This document shows positions 29,545-37,589 of a DNA stretch of 64,000 bases, one piece after another (position 1 is the first letter of the stretch; the number at the start of each line of letters is the position of its first letter). Below the pieces are notes generated by a model. The model was not told where the DNA came from. It was given only the letters and a program-made list of their open reading frames with translations, and made no database searches. The DNA lies in the NCBI GenBank assembly GCA_031410915.1, contig JANNZY010000196.1, positions 39,594-103,593 on the forward strand, in the 5' to 3' direction. Origin of the DNA: WLMZ01 sp031410915. Lineage in GTDB: Bacteria; Actinomycetota; Acidimicrobiia; Acidimicrobiales; Ilumatobacteraceae. A program made the translations under genes and the position numbers.

Positions 29545-30780
29545 TCACCCGCCCGCAACGATTCCGTCCAGGCGCAGAACGGCGATCTCGTCGTCGCCGC
29601 GACCCAGCTCGCGCAGCACCTCGTCGGTGTGCTCGCCGAGCCGCGGGGCGATCCAGCGCGGTGCCCACGGCGTGCCCTGGAAGTCCGCCGGGCTGGCGAT
29701 CATCGTGGTCGTGCCGTATTCGTCGGGTACCTCCACCAGACCGCCGGCGTGGCGCAACTGTGGGTCGCTGATGATGTCGTCGGGCGAATTGACCGGTGCC
29801 CAGAACATGTCCGGCTCGGCTGCGAAGATGGCCGCCCAGTCGTCGAGCGGCTTCGTCGCGAACGCCTCGTCGAGCAACGCGATCAGCGCTGCGGCGTTGA
29901 TCGCGCGATCACGCATCGAGGTGAAACGTGGGTCGTCGATCCATTCCGGGTGACCCGCACTGCGGGCCAGCGGTGGCCAGTGGCGGTCACCCTCCAACCC
30001 AACGACCCAGAACTGGCGACCGTCGCCGGCGGTGTAGTTGTTGATGCACGGATTGACCATCGTCGATCGCTCGCCGATGGCCGGGTGCTGCCCCCAGCCG
30101 AGCACGAGGTTGAGGTCGAAGCCGATCGTGTACACGCCCTGGCGGAGCAGCGACGATGTGACGACCTGACCCGCGCCGGTGCGCTCGCGGGCGAACAGCG
30201 CAGCCGACACTGCACCGGCGAACTGCACACCGGTCGAGTGGTCGCCCATCCCGCCGCGCTGGAACGGCAGTGCTCCTCCCGGCGGGGCGAGCAGGTGGGC
30301 GATGCCGGATCGAGCCCAGAACGCGGCGATGTCGTAGGCGGCCCGGTTCGCGTCTGGCCCCTCGCTGCCGTAGCCGGTGATGTGGCCGTAGACCAGGCGC
30401 GGGTTGCGGGCCATCAGCGTGTCCGGATCCAGCCCGATGCGGGCCAGCGCGTCACCACGCACGTTGGTCACGAACACGTCGGCAGCGTCGATCAGTTCCA
30501 GACCGATCTCGCGGCCGGCCGCCGTGGACAGGTCGATGACGATGCTGCGCTTGCTGCGGTTGTCCAGCTCGAACACCGGGTTGTTGGTCATGTCGCCGCC
30601 CAACATGCGCTGGAACGTGCGTGCCGGATCGCCGGTCGGTGGCTCGATCTTGATGACGTCGGCACCCCAGTCGGCGAGCACTCCCCCGGCAGCCGGGCCG
30701 GCGATCCACACGCCGAGCTCCACGATCCTGACTCCTGCCATCGGCCCGCCGGCCGTCGCACGCTGCGTCTGTTGGTCCAT
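29545..30780 (-). CDS. CaiB/BaiF (class III) CoA-transferase
   Basis: A 411-residue family III CoA-transferase. GVRIVELGVWIAGPAAGGVLADWGADVIKIEPP is the N-terminal CoA-binding signature and AYDIAAFWARSG carries the catalytic Asp that forms the acyl-aspartyl intermediate. Late motifs EPDMFWAPVNSPDDIISDPQ are typical. It moves CoA between carboxylic acids; substrate unknown. ATG 30780 is preceded by CAGCAT with 6 bases; ATG 30741 (MAGVRIVELG) would align better with the family start and is a real alternative. Confidence 0.9.
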   Translation of the reverse strand: MDQQTQRATAGGPMAGVRIVELGVWIAGPAAGGVLADWGADVIKIEPPTGDPARTFQRMLGGDMTNNPVFELDNRSKRSIVIDLSTAAGREIGLELIDAADVFVTNVRGDALARIGLDPDTLMARNPRLVYGHITGYGSEGPDANRAAYDIAAFWARSGIAHLLAPPGGALPFQRGGMGDHSTGVQFAGAVSAALFARERTGAGQVVTSSLLRQGVYTIGFDLNLVLGWGQHPAIGERSTMVNPCINNYTAGDGRQFWVVGLEGDRHWPPLARSAGHPEWIDDPRFTSMRDRAINAAALIALLDEAFATKPLDDWAAIFAAEPDMFWAPVNSPDDIISDPQLRHAGGLVEVPDEYGTTTMIASPADFQGTPWAPRWIAPRLGEHTDEVLRELGRGDDEIAVLRLDGIVAGG

Positions 30781-30807
30781 CCGTGCATGCTGGCACGGAC
30801 GCCACGC

Positions 30808-31329
30808 TCAAGCCGACGTGGCCCGTGCCCGGGGAGCAGCCTGGGACGAAGCTGTATGTCGGGCCCGCGGGTTGGCGCGGGGCACCATCTCGTTCGCCTG
30901 CACCAGCTTGCCGCTCGGCGTGCGCATCTCCAGGCGGATCGCCTCGCCGGTCTCGCGATCGTTGAGCGTCACCGGTGGCTCGCCATCGACGAGGTGCTCG
31001 TCGCCCCACTCGCGCAGCGCGATCATCACCGGCAGCAGGCCGACGCCCTTGCGGGTCAGGCGGTATTCGTTGCGGACCCGCTCGCCGGGCTCCTGATAGG
31101 GCACCGAGCGCACGACACCGAGGTCGAGAAGGCGGTTGAGCCGGTCGGTCAACACGCTGCGCGAAATGCCGAGGTCGGTCTGCATCTCGTTGAACCGGCG
31201 GACGCCGAAGAACAGCTCGCGCAAGACCAGGATCGACCAGGTGTCGCCGAGTGCCTCCAGCGTCCCCGCGATCGAGCAGTGCGCGGCGGCCATCCGCCGG
31301 ACGTCACCAGAGTCGGTCGGCTGTGACAT
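30808..31329 (-). CDS. HxlR-family transcriptional regulator
   Basis: A 173-residue winged-helix regulator: HCSIAGTLEALGDTWSILVLRELFFGVRRFNEMQTDLGISRSVLTDRLNRLLDLGVV is a textbook HxlR DNA-binding domain (residues about 18-75), with the single conserved Cys at the start (HCSI) that often senses oxidants or aldehydes. The C-terminal 60 residues extend beyond the usual HxlR length and end in an Arg/Ala tail. Start ATG 31329 lies 7 bases after TAGCGT (leaderless). Likely regulates its own region. Confidence 0.88.
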   Translation of the reverse strand: MSQPTDSGDVRRMAAAHCSIAGTLEALGDTWSILVLRELFFGVRRFNEMQTDLGISRSVLTDRLNRLLDLGVVRSVPYQEPGERVRNEYRLTRKGVGLLPVMIALREWGDEHLVDGEPPVTLNDRETGEAIRLEMRTPSGKLVQANEMVPRANPRARHTASSQAAPRARATSA

Positions 31330-31343
31330 GCGAGACACGCTAG

Positions 31344-31389
31344 CTGAGTTCTCTTGACGAATCCACCCCAGGGTGTACCGTCTGAGTTC
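31344..31389. promoter_or_regulatory. Direct repeats and promoter-like elements upstream of HxlR gene
   Basis: CTGAGTTC occurs at 31344-31351 and again at 31382-31389, 38 bases apart. Between them on the plus strand lie TTGACG (31354-31359) and TACCGT (31376-31381) with 16 bases between, a reasonable promoter. A hairpin GTTCG/CGAAC follows at about 31386-31400. The repeats could be the HxlR operator. No coding gene follows on the plus strand, so a short RNA is possible. Nothing else recognisable lies in 31330-31547 apart from the terminator hairpin. Confidence 0.35.
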
Positions 31390-31525
31390 GTCACACGAAC
31401 CGAGCTGCCTGGGGGACGCCAAGAGGTCACGACTGCACCGCCGAATCCGCCAACACCATTCCGACCTGCGGTCTCGACCCCTGGCGCTGTGTCACGACGA
31501 GCTGTCGGTGATCGCCGACTACCGC

Positions 31526-31543
31526 CGCAGCGAGTCGGCTGCG
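31526..31543. terminator. Hairpin downstream of MatB-like gene
   Basis: CGCAGC (31526-31531) and GCTGCG (31538-31543) pair perfectly around GAGTCG, starting 5 bases beyond the minus-strand stop at 31548. No U-tract. Confidence 0.5.
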
Positions 31544-31547
31544 CTCG

Positions 31548-32906
31548 TCACCGCATCAGCTGGGTCTTGAGCACCTTGCCCATCGCGTTGCGTGGCAACT
31601 CGTCGAGCACGACGATGTCGCGTGGCCGCTTGTGGGTCGTCAGCTGTTCGGCAACGAACGCCGCAAGGGTCGCCTCGATCCCGCCCGCCGCTGACGAGTC
31701 GACCACGACGTAGGCCACCACACGTTGACCGAGGTCGTCGTCGGCCCGCCCGACCACCGCCACCTCGGTGACCGCGGGATGGACCAAGAACGCAGCCTCG
31801 ACCTCGCCCGCGCCGACCTTGAACCCGCCCGTCTTGATGATGTCGACCGAGGTCCGCCCAGCGATGCGGTGGAAACCATCCGGGCCGATCGTGGCGGCGT
31901 CGCCGGTCACGAACCAGCCGTCGTCGGTCCAGCCCGCGTCGGCACTGACGTAGCCCTCGAACATCGTGGTGCCGCGGACCTGCAGTCCGCCGATCGTCTC
32001 GCCGTCGCCGGCGACCGCTGAACCGTCGTCGGCCACCAGGCGGGTCTCGACGCCGGCGATCGGCAGCCCGACGTGGCCCGGCCGGCGCTCGCCGTCGGCG
32101 CGGGTGCTGAGCGTGATCAACGTCTCGGTCATGCCGTAACGCTCGATCGGCCGGTGGCCGGTGCGTGCCGCGAGTTGGTCGAACAGCGGCGGCGGCAACG
32201 GCGCGCTGCCCGACACGAGCAGCCGTGCGCCGGCCAGCGCGGCCGCCGCCGCCGCATCGTTGGCGACGCGCGACCACACGGTCGGCACCCCGAAGTACAG
32301 CGACCCGGCTGCAGCGGCGTAACGCTCGGGCAACGCGCGGCCGGTGTGCGTCAGCCGGCAGCCGACACGCCGCGCGCCGAGCACACCCAGGATCAGGCCG
32401 TGCACGTGGAACAGCGGCAGGCCGTGGACGAGGTGGTCGTCGGGCGTCCACGACCACGCCTCGGCCAACCCGTCGAGGTCGGCGGCGATCGCGCGGTTCG
32501 ACAGGATCGCACCCTTGGGCAGTCCCGTCGTGCCCGACGTGTACATGATCAGCGCAGTCGCATCGGCGAGCGGGACCGGCAGGGACGAAGCCGGGCCAGC
32601 TGCGTCCAGACCGACGCGCTCCAGTCCTTGGAGTTCGGTGTCGTCCCACGGCGAGTCGCCCAGGAACGCGTCGGCCGCACAGTCGCGCAGGATGTGCGCC
32701 CGCTCCACCGGCCCTGCATCGGGCGGAATCGGCACCACCGGCACGCCCGCAACCATCCCGCCCAACACACCGACCACGGTGTCCATCGTCGACGTCGCGC
32801 ACAGCGCCACTGCGCGTGCCCCCACCAACCGCTCGCCGATCGACCCTGCCCGCGCCCCGAGCTCGTCCCACGAGCTCGTCACCCCGTCGACGCTGACCCC
32901 AGTCAC
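31548..32906 (-). CDS. Acyl-CoA synthetase, malonyl-CoA synthetase (MatB)-like
   Basis: A 452-residue ANL-superfamily enzyme. AMP-binding motif YTSGTTGLPKGAILS (about 126-140), RYGMTETLI, WFVTGDAATIGPDGF and IIKTGGFKVGAGEVE, with the C-terminal catalytic Lys in LPRNAMGKVLK. The IIKTGGFK...EVE segment and short length (about 450) match MatB-type synthetases of malonate or methylmalonate and not long-chain enzymes. Start GTG 32906 is favoured by TAGATT 7 bases upstream; a TTG at 32915 would put the -10 inside the gene. Upstream of it is the hairpin repeat array. Confidence 0.82.
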   Translation of the reverse strand: MTGVSVDGVTSSWDELGARAGSIGERLVGARAVALCATSTMDTVVGVLGGMVAGVPVVPIPPDAGPVERAHILRDCAADAFLGDSPWDDTELQGLERVGLDAAGPASSLPVPLADATALIMYTSGTTGLPKGAILSNRAIAADLDGLAEAWSWTPDDHLVHGLPLFHVHGLILGVLGARRVGCRLTHTGRALPERYAAAAGSLYFGVPTVWSRVANDAAAAAALAGARLLVSGSAPLPPPLFDQLAARTGHRPIERYGMTETLITLSTRADGERRPGHVGLPIAGVETRLVADDGSAVAGDGETIGGLQVRGTTMFEGYVSADAGWTDDGWFVTGDAATIGPDGFHRIAGRTSVDIIKTGGFKVGAGEVEAAFLVHPAVTEVAVVGRADDDLGQRVVAYVVVDSSAAGGIEATLAAFVAEQLTTHKRPRDIVVLDELPRNAMGKVLKTQLMR

Positions 32907-32952
32907 GCCCGCCAATCTACGTCCGCCCCCCGCTTCGATTGCCTCCGCGTAG

Positions 32953-33276
32953 CACCCAGAACCCGTCGGCTCTTCAGGTCCACCCGCTTCTGGGTGCTGC
33001 CGTCACTCACCCCGGCACGAGAAGTCACCCAGAAGCGCGGCCTCGCACCCCCGATCCCCTTCTGGGCGCGGCAGCGGGCCAACGTGCTGCCGAACTCACC
33101 CAGAACGGCCCACTCTGGCCCGATCCCCTTCTGGGCGCTGCAGCCGTTCGACCTGCCGCCGAAACCCACCCAGAACGGCCCACTCCGGCCCGATCCCCTT
33201 CTGGGCGCTGCAGCCGCTCAACGTGCCATCGAAACCCACCCAGAACGGGGCGGCTCGATACCGATCCTTTCCTGGG
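32953..33276. repeat. Five-unit intergenic array of hairpin repeats
   Basis: Five units spaced 73, 71, 70 and 70 bases start at 32953, 33026, 33097, 33167 and 33237. Each begins CACCCAGAA and ends TTCTGGG(C/T)G about 39-44 bases later (the last has TTCCTGGG), so each can fold with a 7-9 base stem. Units 3 and 4 differ at only a few bases, including a shared GGCCCACT(C/T)(C/T)GGCCCGATCCCC core, and the linkers (CTGCAGCCG...) are conserved as well. It fills nearly all of the 374 bases between the start of the MatB-like gene and the stop of the yeiH-like gene. No coding potential on either strand. It does not resemble CRISPR: repeats are long and linkers are not unique. Confidence 0.85.
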
Positions 33277-33280
33277 CGCG

Positions 33281-34423
33281 TCAGGCGAGGAGGGCGACGG
33301 CGGCGAGCGCGGCGGTGCCGACGAGGATCCAGCTGATCAGTCCGAGGGCGAGGGGGCGTCCGCCCAGGCGACGCAGGCGGCCGATGTCCACGCCGCTGCC
33401 GAGGCCGAACAGGCCGGCACCGAGCAAAATCGTCTCCGCGACCTGGATCGCGTCCAGGCCAGGCTGGGGAATGTCGGACACGGTGCGTACCACCACGGCT
33501 GCCAGGAACAGCGCGACGAACAGCGGCAGCAACGGCGGGCGCTTCGCCGTGGCCGTGGACGTGGGGCCGGGGGCAACGACGGGGGCAGAGGGCGTCGGGA
33601 CCTCCTGGCCAGCCGGTTCCGCGGCGCGGCGGCGCGAGGCCACCGCGATGCCCATCAGCAACGGGGCGAGCAAGGCGACTCGGGTCAGCTTGACGACCAC
33701 CGCGGCCTTCAACGCAACAGCATCACGAGTCGAGGCTGCGGCGACGACCTGGCCGACATCGTGGACCGATGCTCCCACCCATGCCCCGAAGTCATGACTC
33801 GACAGGCCGAAGAGCGCGCCGAGCGGGGGCAGCACGGCAATCGCCAGCGACCCGCAGAGCGTGACGAGCGCGATCGAGTACGCGACCTCCTCTTCCGTCG
33901 CATCGGCGAACGGCTCGGCCGCCGCGATCGCCGACGCACCACAGATCGAGTAGCCGGTGGCCACCAGCAACGACAGTGACGGGCTCATGCCGAGCCGGCG
34001 GCCGAGCCAGCGGGTACCGGTGAACGTGATCGCGACCACGATGCAGACGGCGGCCAGCGCTCGCGGCCCGAGGTCGCCCACCTCGTTCAGCGACAGCCGG
34101 AACCCGACGAGCACGATGCCGATCCGCAGCACCCGCTTGCCGGCCATTCGCAACCCGCAACGGTGCCGGGCGCGAACGACGCCGGTGTTGGCCGCCACAG
34201 CGCCGAGCACGACGGCCACGACGTGAGGCGAGACGGTGGCGAACAGCTCGTGCACGCCGTAGCCGATCACGGCCGCTACGAACGCGATCACCAACCCCGA
34301 CACCGCTGGCGGGGGACGGCCCGCCGCCGTCACCCCGACCGGTTCCCGCGTCGCGATGCCCATCGCCGAACACGATGCGCCGCCGCGTCGATCGCGTCCA
34401 TCCTGGTTGTCCCGAGGTGTCAT
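33281..34423 (-). CDS. YeiH-family putative sulfite/sulfate exporter
   Basis: A 380-residue membrane protein with about ten helices. GLRMAGKRVLRIGIVLVGFRLSL and the SICGASAIAAAEPFADATEEEVAYSIALVTLCGS segment are signatures of the YeiH/UPF0324 family. In enteric bacteria yeiH sits beside the LysR gene yeiE and exports sulfite, and the same pairing is seen here. A variable Pro/Thr loop (about 265-290) is cytosolic or periplasmic. ATG 34423 follows TAGGGC with 6 bases between. If that promoter is not used, ATG 34363 (MGIATREPV) is the alternative, shortening the protein to 360. Confidence 0.85.
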   Translation of the reverse strand: MTPRDNQDGRDRRGGASCSAMGIATREPVGVTAAGRPPPAVSGLVIAFVAAVIGYGVHELFATVSPHVVAVVLGAVAANTGVVRARHRCGLRMAGKRVLRIGIVLVGFRLSLNEVGDLGPRALAAVCIVVAITFTGTRWLGRRLGMSPSLSLLVATGYSICGASAIAAAEPFADATEEEVAYSIALVTLCGSLAIAVLPPLGALFGLSSHDFGAWVGASVHDVGQVVAAASTRDAVALKAAVVVKLTRVALLAPLLMGIAVASRRRAAEPAGQEVPTPSAPVVAPGPTSTATAKRPPLLPLFVALFLAAVVVRTVSDIPQPGLDAIQVAETILLGAGLFGLGSGVDIGRLRRLGGRPLALGLISWILVGTAALAAVALLA

Positions 34424-34437
34424 AGGATTGCCCTATG
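34421..34437. promoter_or_regulatory. Dyad joining two divergent leaderless starts
   Basis: CATAGGATTGCCCTATG is a perfect CATAGG/CCTATG inverted repeat. Its ends are the start codons of the exporter (34423, minus) and the LysR gene (34435, plus). The plus -10 TAGGAT (34423-34428) and the minus -10 TAGGGC (34435-34430) each lie 6 bases before the opposite-facing ATG. The dyad also fits the LysR T-N11-A rule (T34423, A34435). Confidence 0.6.
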
Positions 34438-35352
34438 CCCATCACGCCGGCCGCGCTCCGGGTCGAGGACCTCGCCGGGCTCGAGCTGTTCGTCGCGACG
34501 CTGCGGCTGAGCAGCATCTCCGCCGCAGCCCGCGAGCACCACATCTCGCAACCATCGGCGACGGAGCGCTTGCACTCGCTCGAGCGCCGCATCGGTGTCA
34601 CCCTCTTGCAGCGCGGCCCGGGCGGGTCACTGCCGACACCTGCAGGCGAGGCGTTCGCCGAGTGGGCCCGCGACGTGCTCGCCGCGGTCGAGCGCTTGTC
34701 GGATGGTGTCGCCGCGGTCCGCGGACCCGGCCAACGGCACCCGCTGCGGATCATGGCCAGCTTGACGGTTGCCGAGTACGTGATGCCGGCGTGGCTGCAC
34801 AGCAACCGCCTCGCCGGGGGCCCGCCCGTCGAACTGACGGTCGGCAACTCACAACTCGTCGCCCGCGCCGTCGCGAACGGCGACGTCCAACTCGGGTTCG
34901 TGGAGACGCCACGCCCGATGATCGGGCTGCGATCCACCGTCGTCGGCGGCGACTCACTGTGCCTCGTCGTGGCCGCAAGCCACCCCTGGGCGCGACGACG
35001 AACAGCGGTGTCGGCCGCCACCGTTGCGGCGACGCCGCTGCTGCTCCGCGAGGAGGGCTCGGGCACGCGGGACGCGTTCGAGGCGGCGATGACGGCCGCT
35101 GGGCATCCGCCCGCGTCGCCGATGGCCGTGATGGGTTCGACCACGACGCTCAAGGCTGCCTGCACTGCCGGCGATGGCGCGAGCGTGCTCAGCGAGTTGG
35201 CCGTCGCCGCCGACCTGGCCGCCGGCACATTGGTGGCGGTGCCGATCGCCGGGATCCGTCTCGACCGACAGTTCCGTGCGCTCTGGCGCGCGTCGGCCCC
35301 GGACCCCGAAGTCCAACGGTTCGTTAGGCTTGCCGTTCGTGGAGATTCGTGA
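34435..35352 (+). CDS. LysR-family regulator (YeiE-like)
   Basis: A 305-residue LysR protein. The HTH is at residues about 12-65 (LELFVATLRLSSISAAAREHHISQPSATERLHSLERRIGVTLLQRG), followed by the periplasmic-binding-fold effector domain. Divergent from the YeiH-like exporter with an 11-base gap, the same arrangement as yeiE/yeiH in enterics, where YeiE responds to sulfite. The start is fixed by TAGGAT 6 bases upstream. Its last codons overlap the next gene's start by 14 bases. Confidence 0.88.
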   Translation: MPITPAALRVEDLAGLELFVATLRLSSISAAAREHHISQPSATERLHSLERRIGVTLLQRGPGGSLPTPAGEAFAEWARDVLAAVERLSDGVAAVRGPGQRHPLRIMASLTVAEYVMPAWLHSNRLAGGPPVELTVGNSQLVARAVANGDVQLGFVETPRPMIGLRSTVVGGDSLCLVVAASHPWARRRTAVSAATVAATPLLLREEGSGTRDAFEAAMTAAGHPPASPMAVMGSTTTLKAACTAGDGASVLSELAVAADLAAGTLVAVPIAGIRLDRQFRALWRASAPDPEVQRFVRLAVRGDS

Positions 35353-35983
35353 CGGTTCGACGGTCTGGCGATTCGACACCGACTTCCTGCAATCGAACTG
35401 GACGTGTATCTGGGGGCGCGGCTGCCAGGGCATCTTGGCCGAACCAGCCGAGCACCTCGGCCACGGCTGCTGCTCGGTCGGCGCCGACCTCGGCGACGTC
35501 GACGAGGCGATGAACATCGGGGCGAACGCAGCGATGCTGTCGCCCGAGCAGTTCCAGTTCCACGCCGAAGCCGCCGAGGGCGGCGTGTTCCGCGACGAAA
35601 CACGGCTGCACACGCGAGTCGTGGACGGCGCGTGCATCTTCCTCAACCGGCCCGGCTTCGCGGGTGGGGCCGGCTGCGCGCTGCACCTGGCCGCGATCGA
35701 GTTCGGTGAGACGCCGATGGACTGGAAGCCGTCGGTCTGCTGGCAGCTGCCGATCCGCGTCCAGTGGAGCGAGGTCGACGACGCCACCGAGGTTGCCCAC
35801 GTGCGCGCCTGGACCCGCGCCGACTGGGGCGATGACGAGCCGATGGCCTGGTGGTGCACCGAGGCACCGGAGGCCTACATCGGCGAGCAGCGCGTGGTCG
35901 ACTCGCTCGGGCCGGAGCTGATCGGCATCGTCGGCGAGCCCGTGTACGTCGAGCTCCGCCGCCGGCTGACGAGTGACGAGTGA
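35339..35983 (+). CDS. Uncharacterised cysteine-rich protein
   Basis: A 214-residue soluble protein with clustered cysteines: TCIWGRGCQGI, GHGCCSVGADLGD, DGACIFLNRPGFAGGAGCALHLAA and PSVCWQLPIR. The pattern resembles CxnC proteins of the YkgJ/DUF3109 type that bind zinc or an Fe-S cluster. No membrane helix. GTG 35339 sits 8 bases after TAGGCT, inside the end of the LysR gene. Whether it acts with the sulfite system is unknown. A triplicated GACGAGT lies across its stop codon (35969-35989). Confidence 0.65.
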   Translation: MEIRDGSTVWRFDTDFLQSNWTCIWGRGCQGILAEPAEHLGHGCCSVGADLGDVDEAMNIGANAAMLSPEQFQFHAEAAEGGVFRDETRLHTRVVDGACIFLNRPGFAGGAGCALHLAAIEFGETPMDWKPSVCWQLPIRVQWSEVDDATEVAHVRAWTRADWGDDEPMAWWCTEAPEAYIGEQRVVDSLGPELIGIVGEPVYVELRRRLTSDE

Positions 35984-36076
35984 CGAGTGACGAAAGCTTC
36001 ACGACTTCTTGAAGATCACTGAACTGTCGTTCGACGTACAGTACTCACAAGGTTGCGGAGCGAGGCGGAGCTCATC

Positions 36077-37588
36077 ATGGCGGTGGCGGAATTGGCGGAC
36101 AGGCTTGCTTTCGATCAGGTCGTCGCGCCCGAACAGATGCATCAACGTGGGCCGATGCGGCCTGAGCGGCTGCTCAGCGTGCGCGAGCGTCAGAGCCGAC
36201 GCCTGGCCGCGCACACCTTCCGCGGCTTCGATCTCGTCGCGATCATGGGCGTCAGCGTGCTCTCGCTGGAGATTGGCTTCAGCGAGTCGCTGTTCGACAT
36301 CACGTTGGCGCGAGCCTTGCCGTTCATCGCCGGCGCACTCGTTCTCGCCCGCCTGATCCGTTCGTTCGGGTTGTACCGCTTCAGCCGTCGCGAATCATTG
36401 GCGACCCACCTCGGCCTGGTCGGTCTGGCCGCAGGGGTTGCGCTCACGGTCATGATGGTGATCGGTTGGGTGACCGCCGACGAGCCGACCACGATCCGCC
36501 CGATGGTGGCCTGGTCGGTGACCAGCCTGATTGCAATCGGCGCGCTGCACGGCACGTGGTCCGGCTTCGTTCGTCGCTGGCGGCGGCAGGGCTGGCTGAC
36601 CCCGAACGTCGTCGTCATCGGCGCGACCGAGCACGGCGAGGAACTCATCCGCGACGCGATCGATCGCCGCGACATGAACGTAATCGGCGTGTTCGACGAT
36701 CGCCGCCGCGGTCGTGCTGCGCAGAACGTGCTCGGTGTGCCGGTGCTCGGCTCGACCGAGGATCTCATCAAGCATCGCATGGTGCCGTTCATCGACCTCA
36801 TCGTGGTGGCAGTCGACCCGTCGGCGAGCGCTCGGGTCCGTGACCTGGCCGCCCGCCTGGCCGTCTTGCCGAACCGTGTCACACTGCTGTTCGACCAGGA
36901 CAGCGCGGCCAAGCGCACCGAGGCGATCCGCCAGCTCAGCGATGCCCCGCTGGCACCGATCGATCCGCACCGCGACGACGACCGCCAGGCGTTCGCCAAA
37001 CGATTGCAGGACCTGATCATCGGGGTCCCGCTGCTCGTGCTGGTCTCGCCGGTGCTCGCTGCGATCGCTCTCGCCGTCCGTCTCGACAGCCCAGGCCCGG
37101 CGTTCTTCCGCCAGCGCCGTCACGGTTTCAACAACGAGGAGATCATCGTCTGGAAGTTCCGGTCGATGCGCCAAGAGACCGCCGACGCTCGTGCCGAGCG
37201 CCAGGTCACCAAGAACGACGACCGAGTCACCAAGATCGGTCGCATCCTGCGATCGACGAGCCTGGACGAGCTGCCCCAGCTGTTCAACGTGGTCCGCGGC
37301 GAGATGTCGCTGGTCGGCCCGCGGCCGCACGCTGTCGGTATGAAGACCGGTGACGTCGAGTCAGCGCAACTCGTGGCCGAGTACGCCCACCGCCACCGCA
37401 TCAAGCCGGGCATGACGGGCTGGGCGGCCATCAACGGCTCGCGTGGCCCGCTGCACGGACCGGCCGAGGTCAGCCGCCGCGTCGCGTTGGACGTGGACTA
37501 CATCGACCGCCACTCGCTCTGGTTCGACCTGAAGATCATGGTCCGCACGTTGCCGAGCATGCTTGGCGACCGCGACTCCGTCCGCTGA
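36077..37588 (+). CDS. Polyprenyl-phosphate sugar-1-phosphate transferase (WbaP/WcaJ-like)
   Basis: A 503-residue protein. Four N-terminal helices, a Rossmann-like CoA-binding-type domain (VVVIGATEHGEELIRDAI, about 190), then the bacterial sugar transferase domain from about 320: KRLQDLIIGVPLLVLVSPVLA, DSPGPAFFRQRRHG, WKFRSM, TSLDELPQLFNVVRGEMSLVGPRP and PGMTGWA. It starts polysaccharide synthesis by loading the first sugar phosphate on undecaprenyl phosphate. It is 9 kb from the glycosyltransferase operon at 18.4-26.8 kb and could prime that polymer. ATG 36077 has GGCGGAG upstream and a leader of about 30 bases behind TACAGT (36037-36042), unlike its leaderless neighbours. Confidence 0.9.
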   Translation: MAVAELADRLAFDQVVAPEQMHQRGPMRPERLLSVRERQSRRLAAHTFRGFDLVAIMGVSVLSLEIGFSESLFDITLARALPFIAGALVLARLIRSFGLYRFSRRESLATHLGLVGLAAGVALTVMMVIGWVTADEPTTIRPMVAWSVTSLIAIGALHGTWSGFVRRWRRQGWLTPNVVVIGATEHGEELIRDAIDRRDMNVIGVFDDRRRGRAAQNVLGVPVLGSTEDLIKHRMVPFIDLIVVAVDPSASARVRDLAARLAVLPNRVTLLFDQDSAAKRTEAIRQLSDAPLAPIDPHRDDDRQAFAKRLQDLIIGVPLLVLVSPVLAAIALAVRLDSPGPAFFRQRRHGFNNEEIIVWKFRSMRQETADARAERQVTKNDDRVTKIGRILRSTSLDELPQLFNVVRGEMSLVGPRPHAVGMKTGDVESAQLVAEYAHRHRIKPGMTGWAAINGSRGPLHGPAEVSRRVALDVDYIDRHSLWFDLKIMVRTLPSMLGDRDSVR

Positions 37589-37589
37589 T

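Noticed and set aside
32953..33276. CRISPR array
   Set aside because: Units are about 40 bases with hairpin ends and conserved linkers; no unique spacers, no cas genes, only five units.
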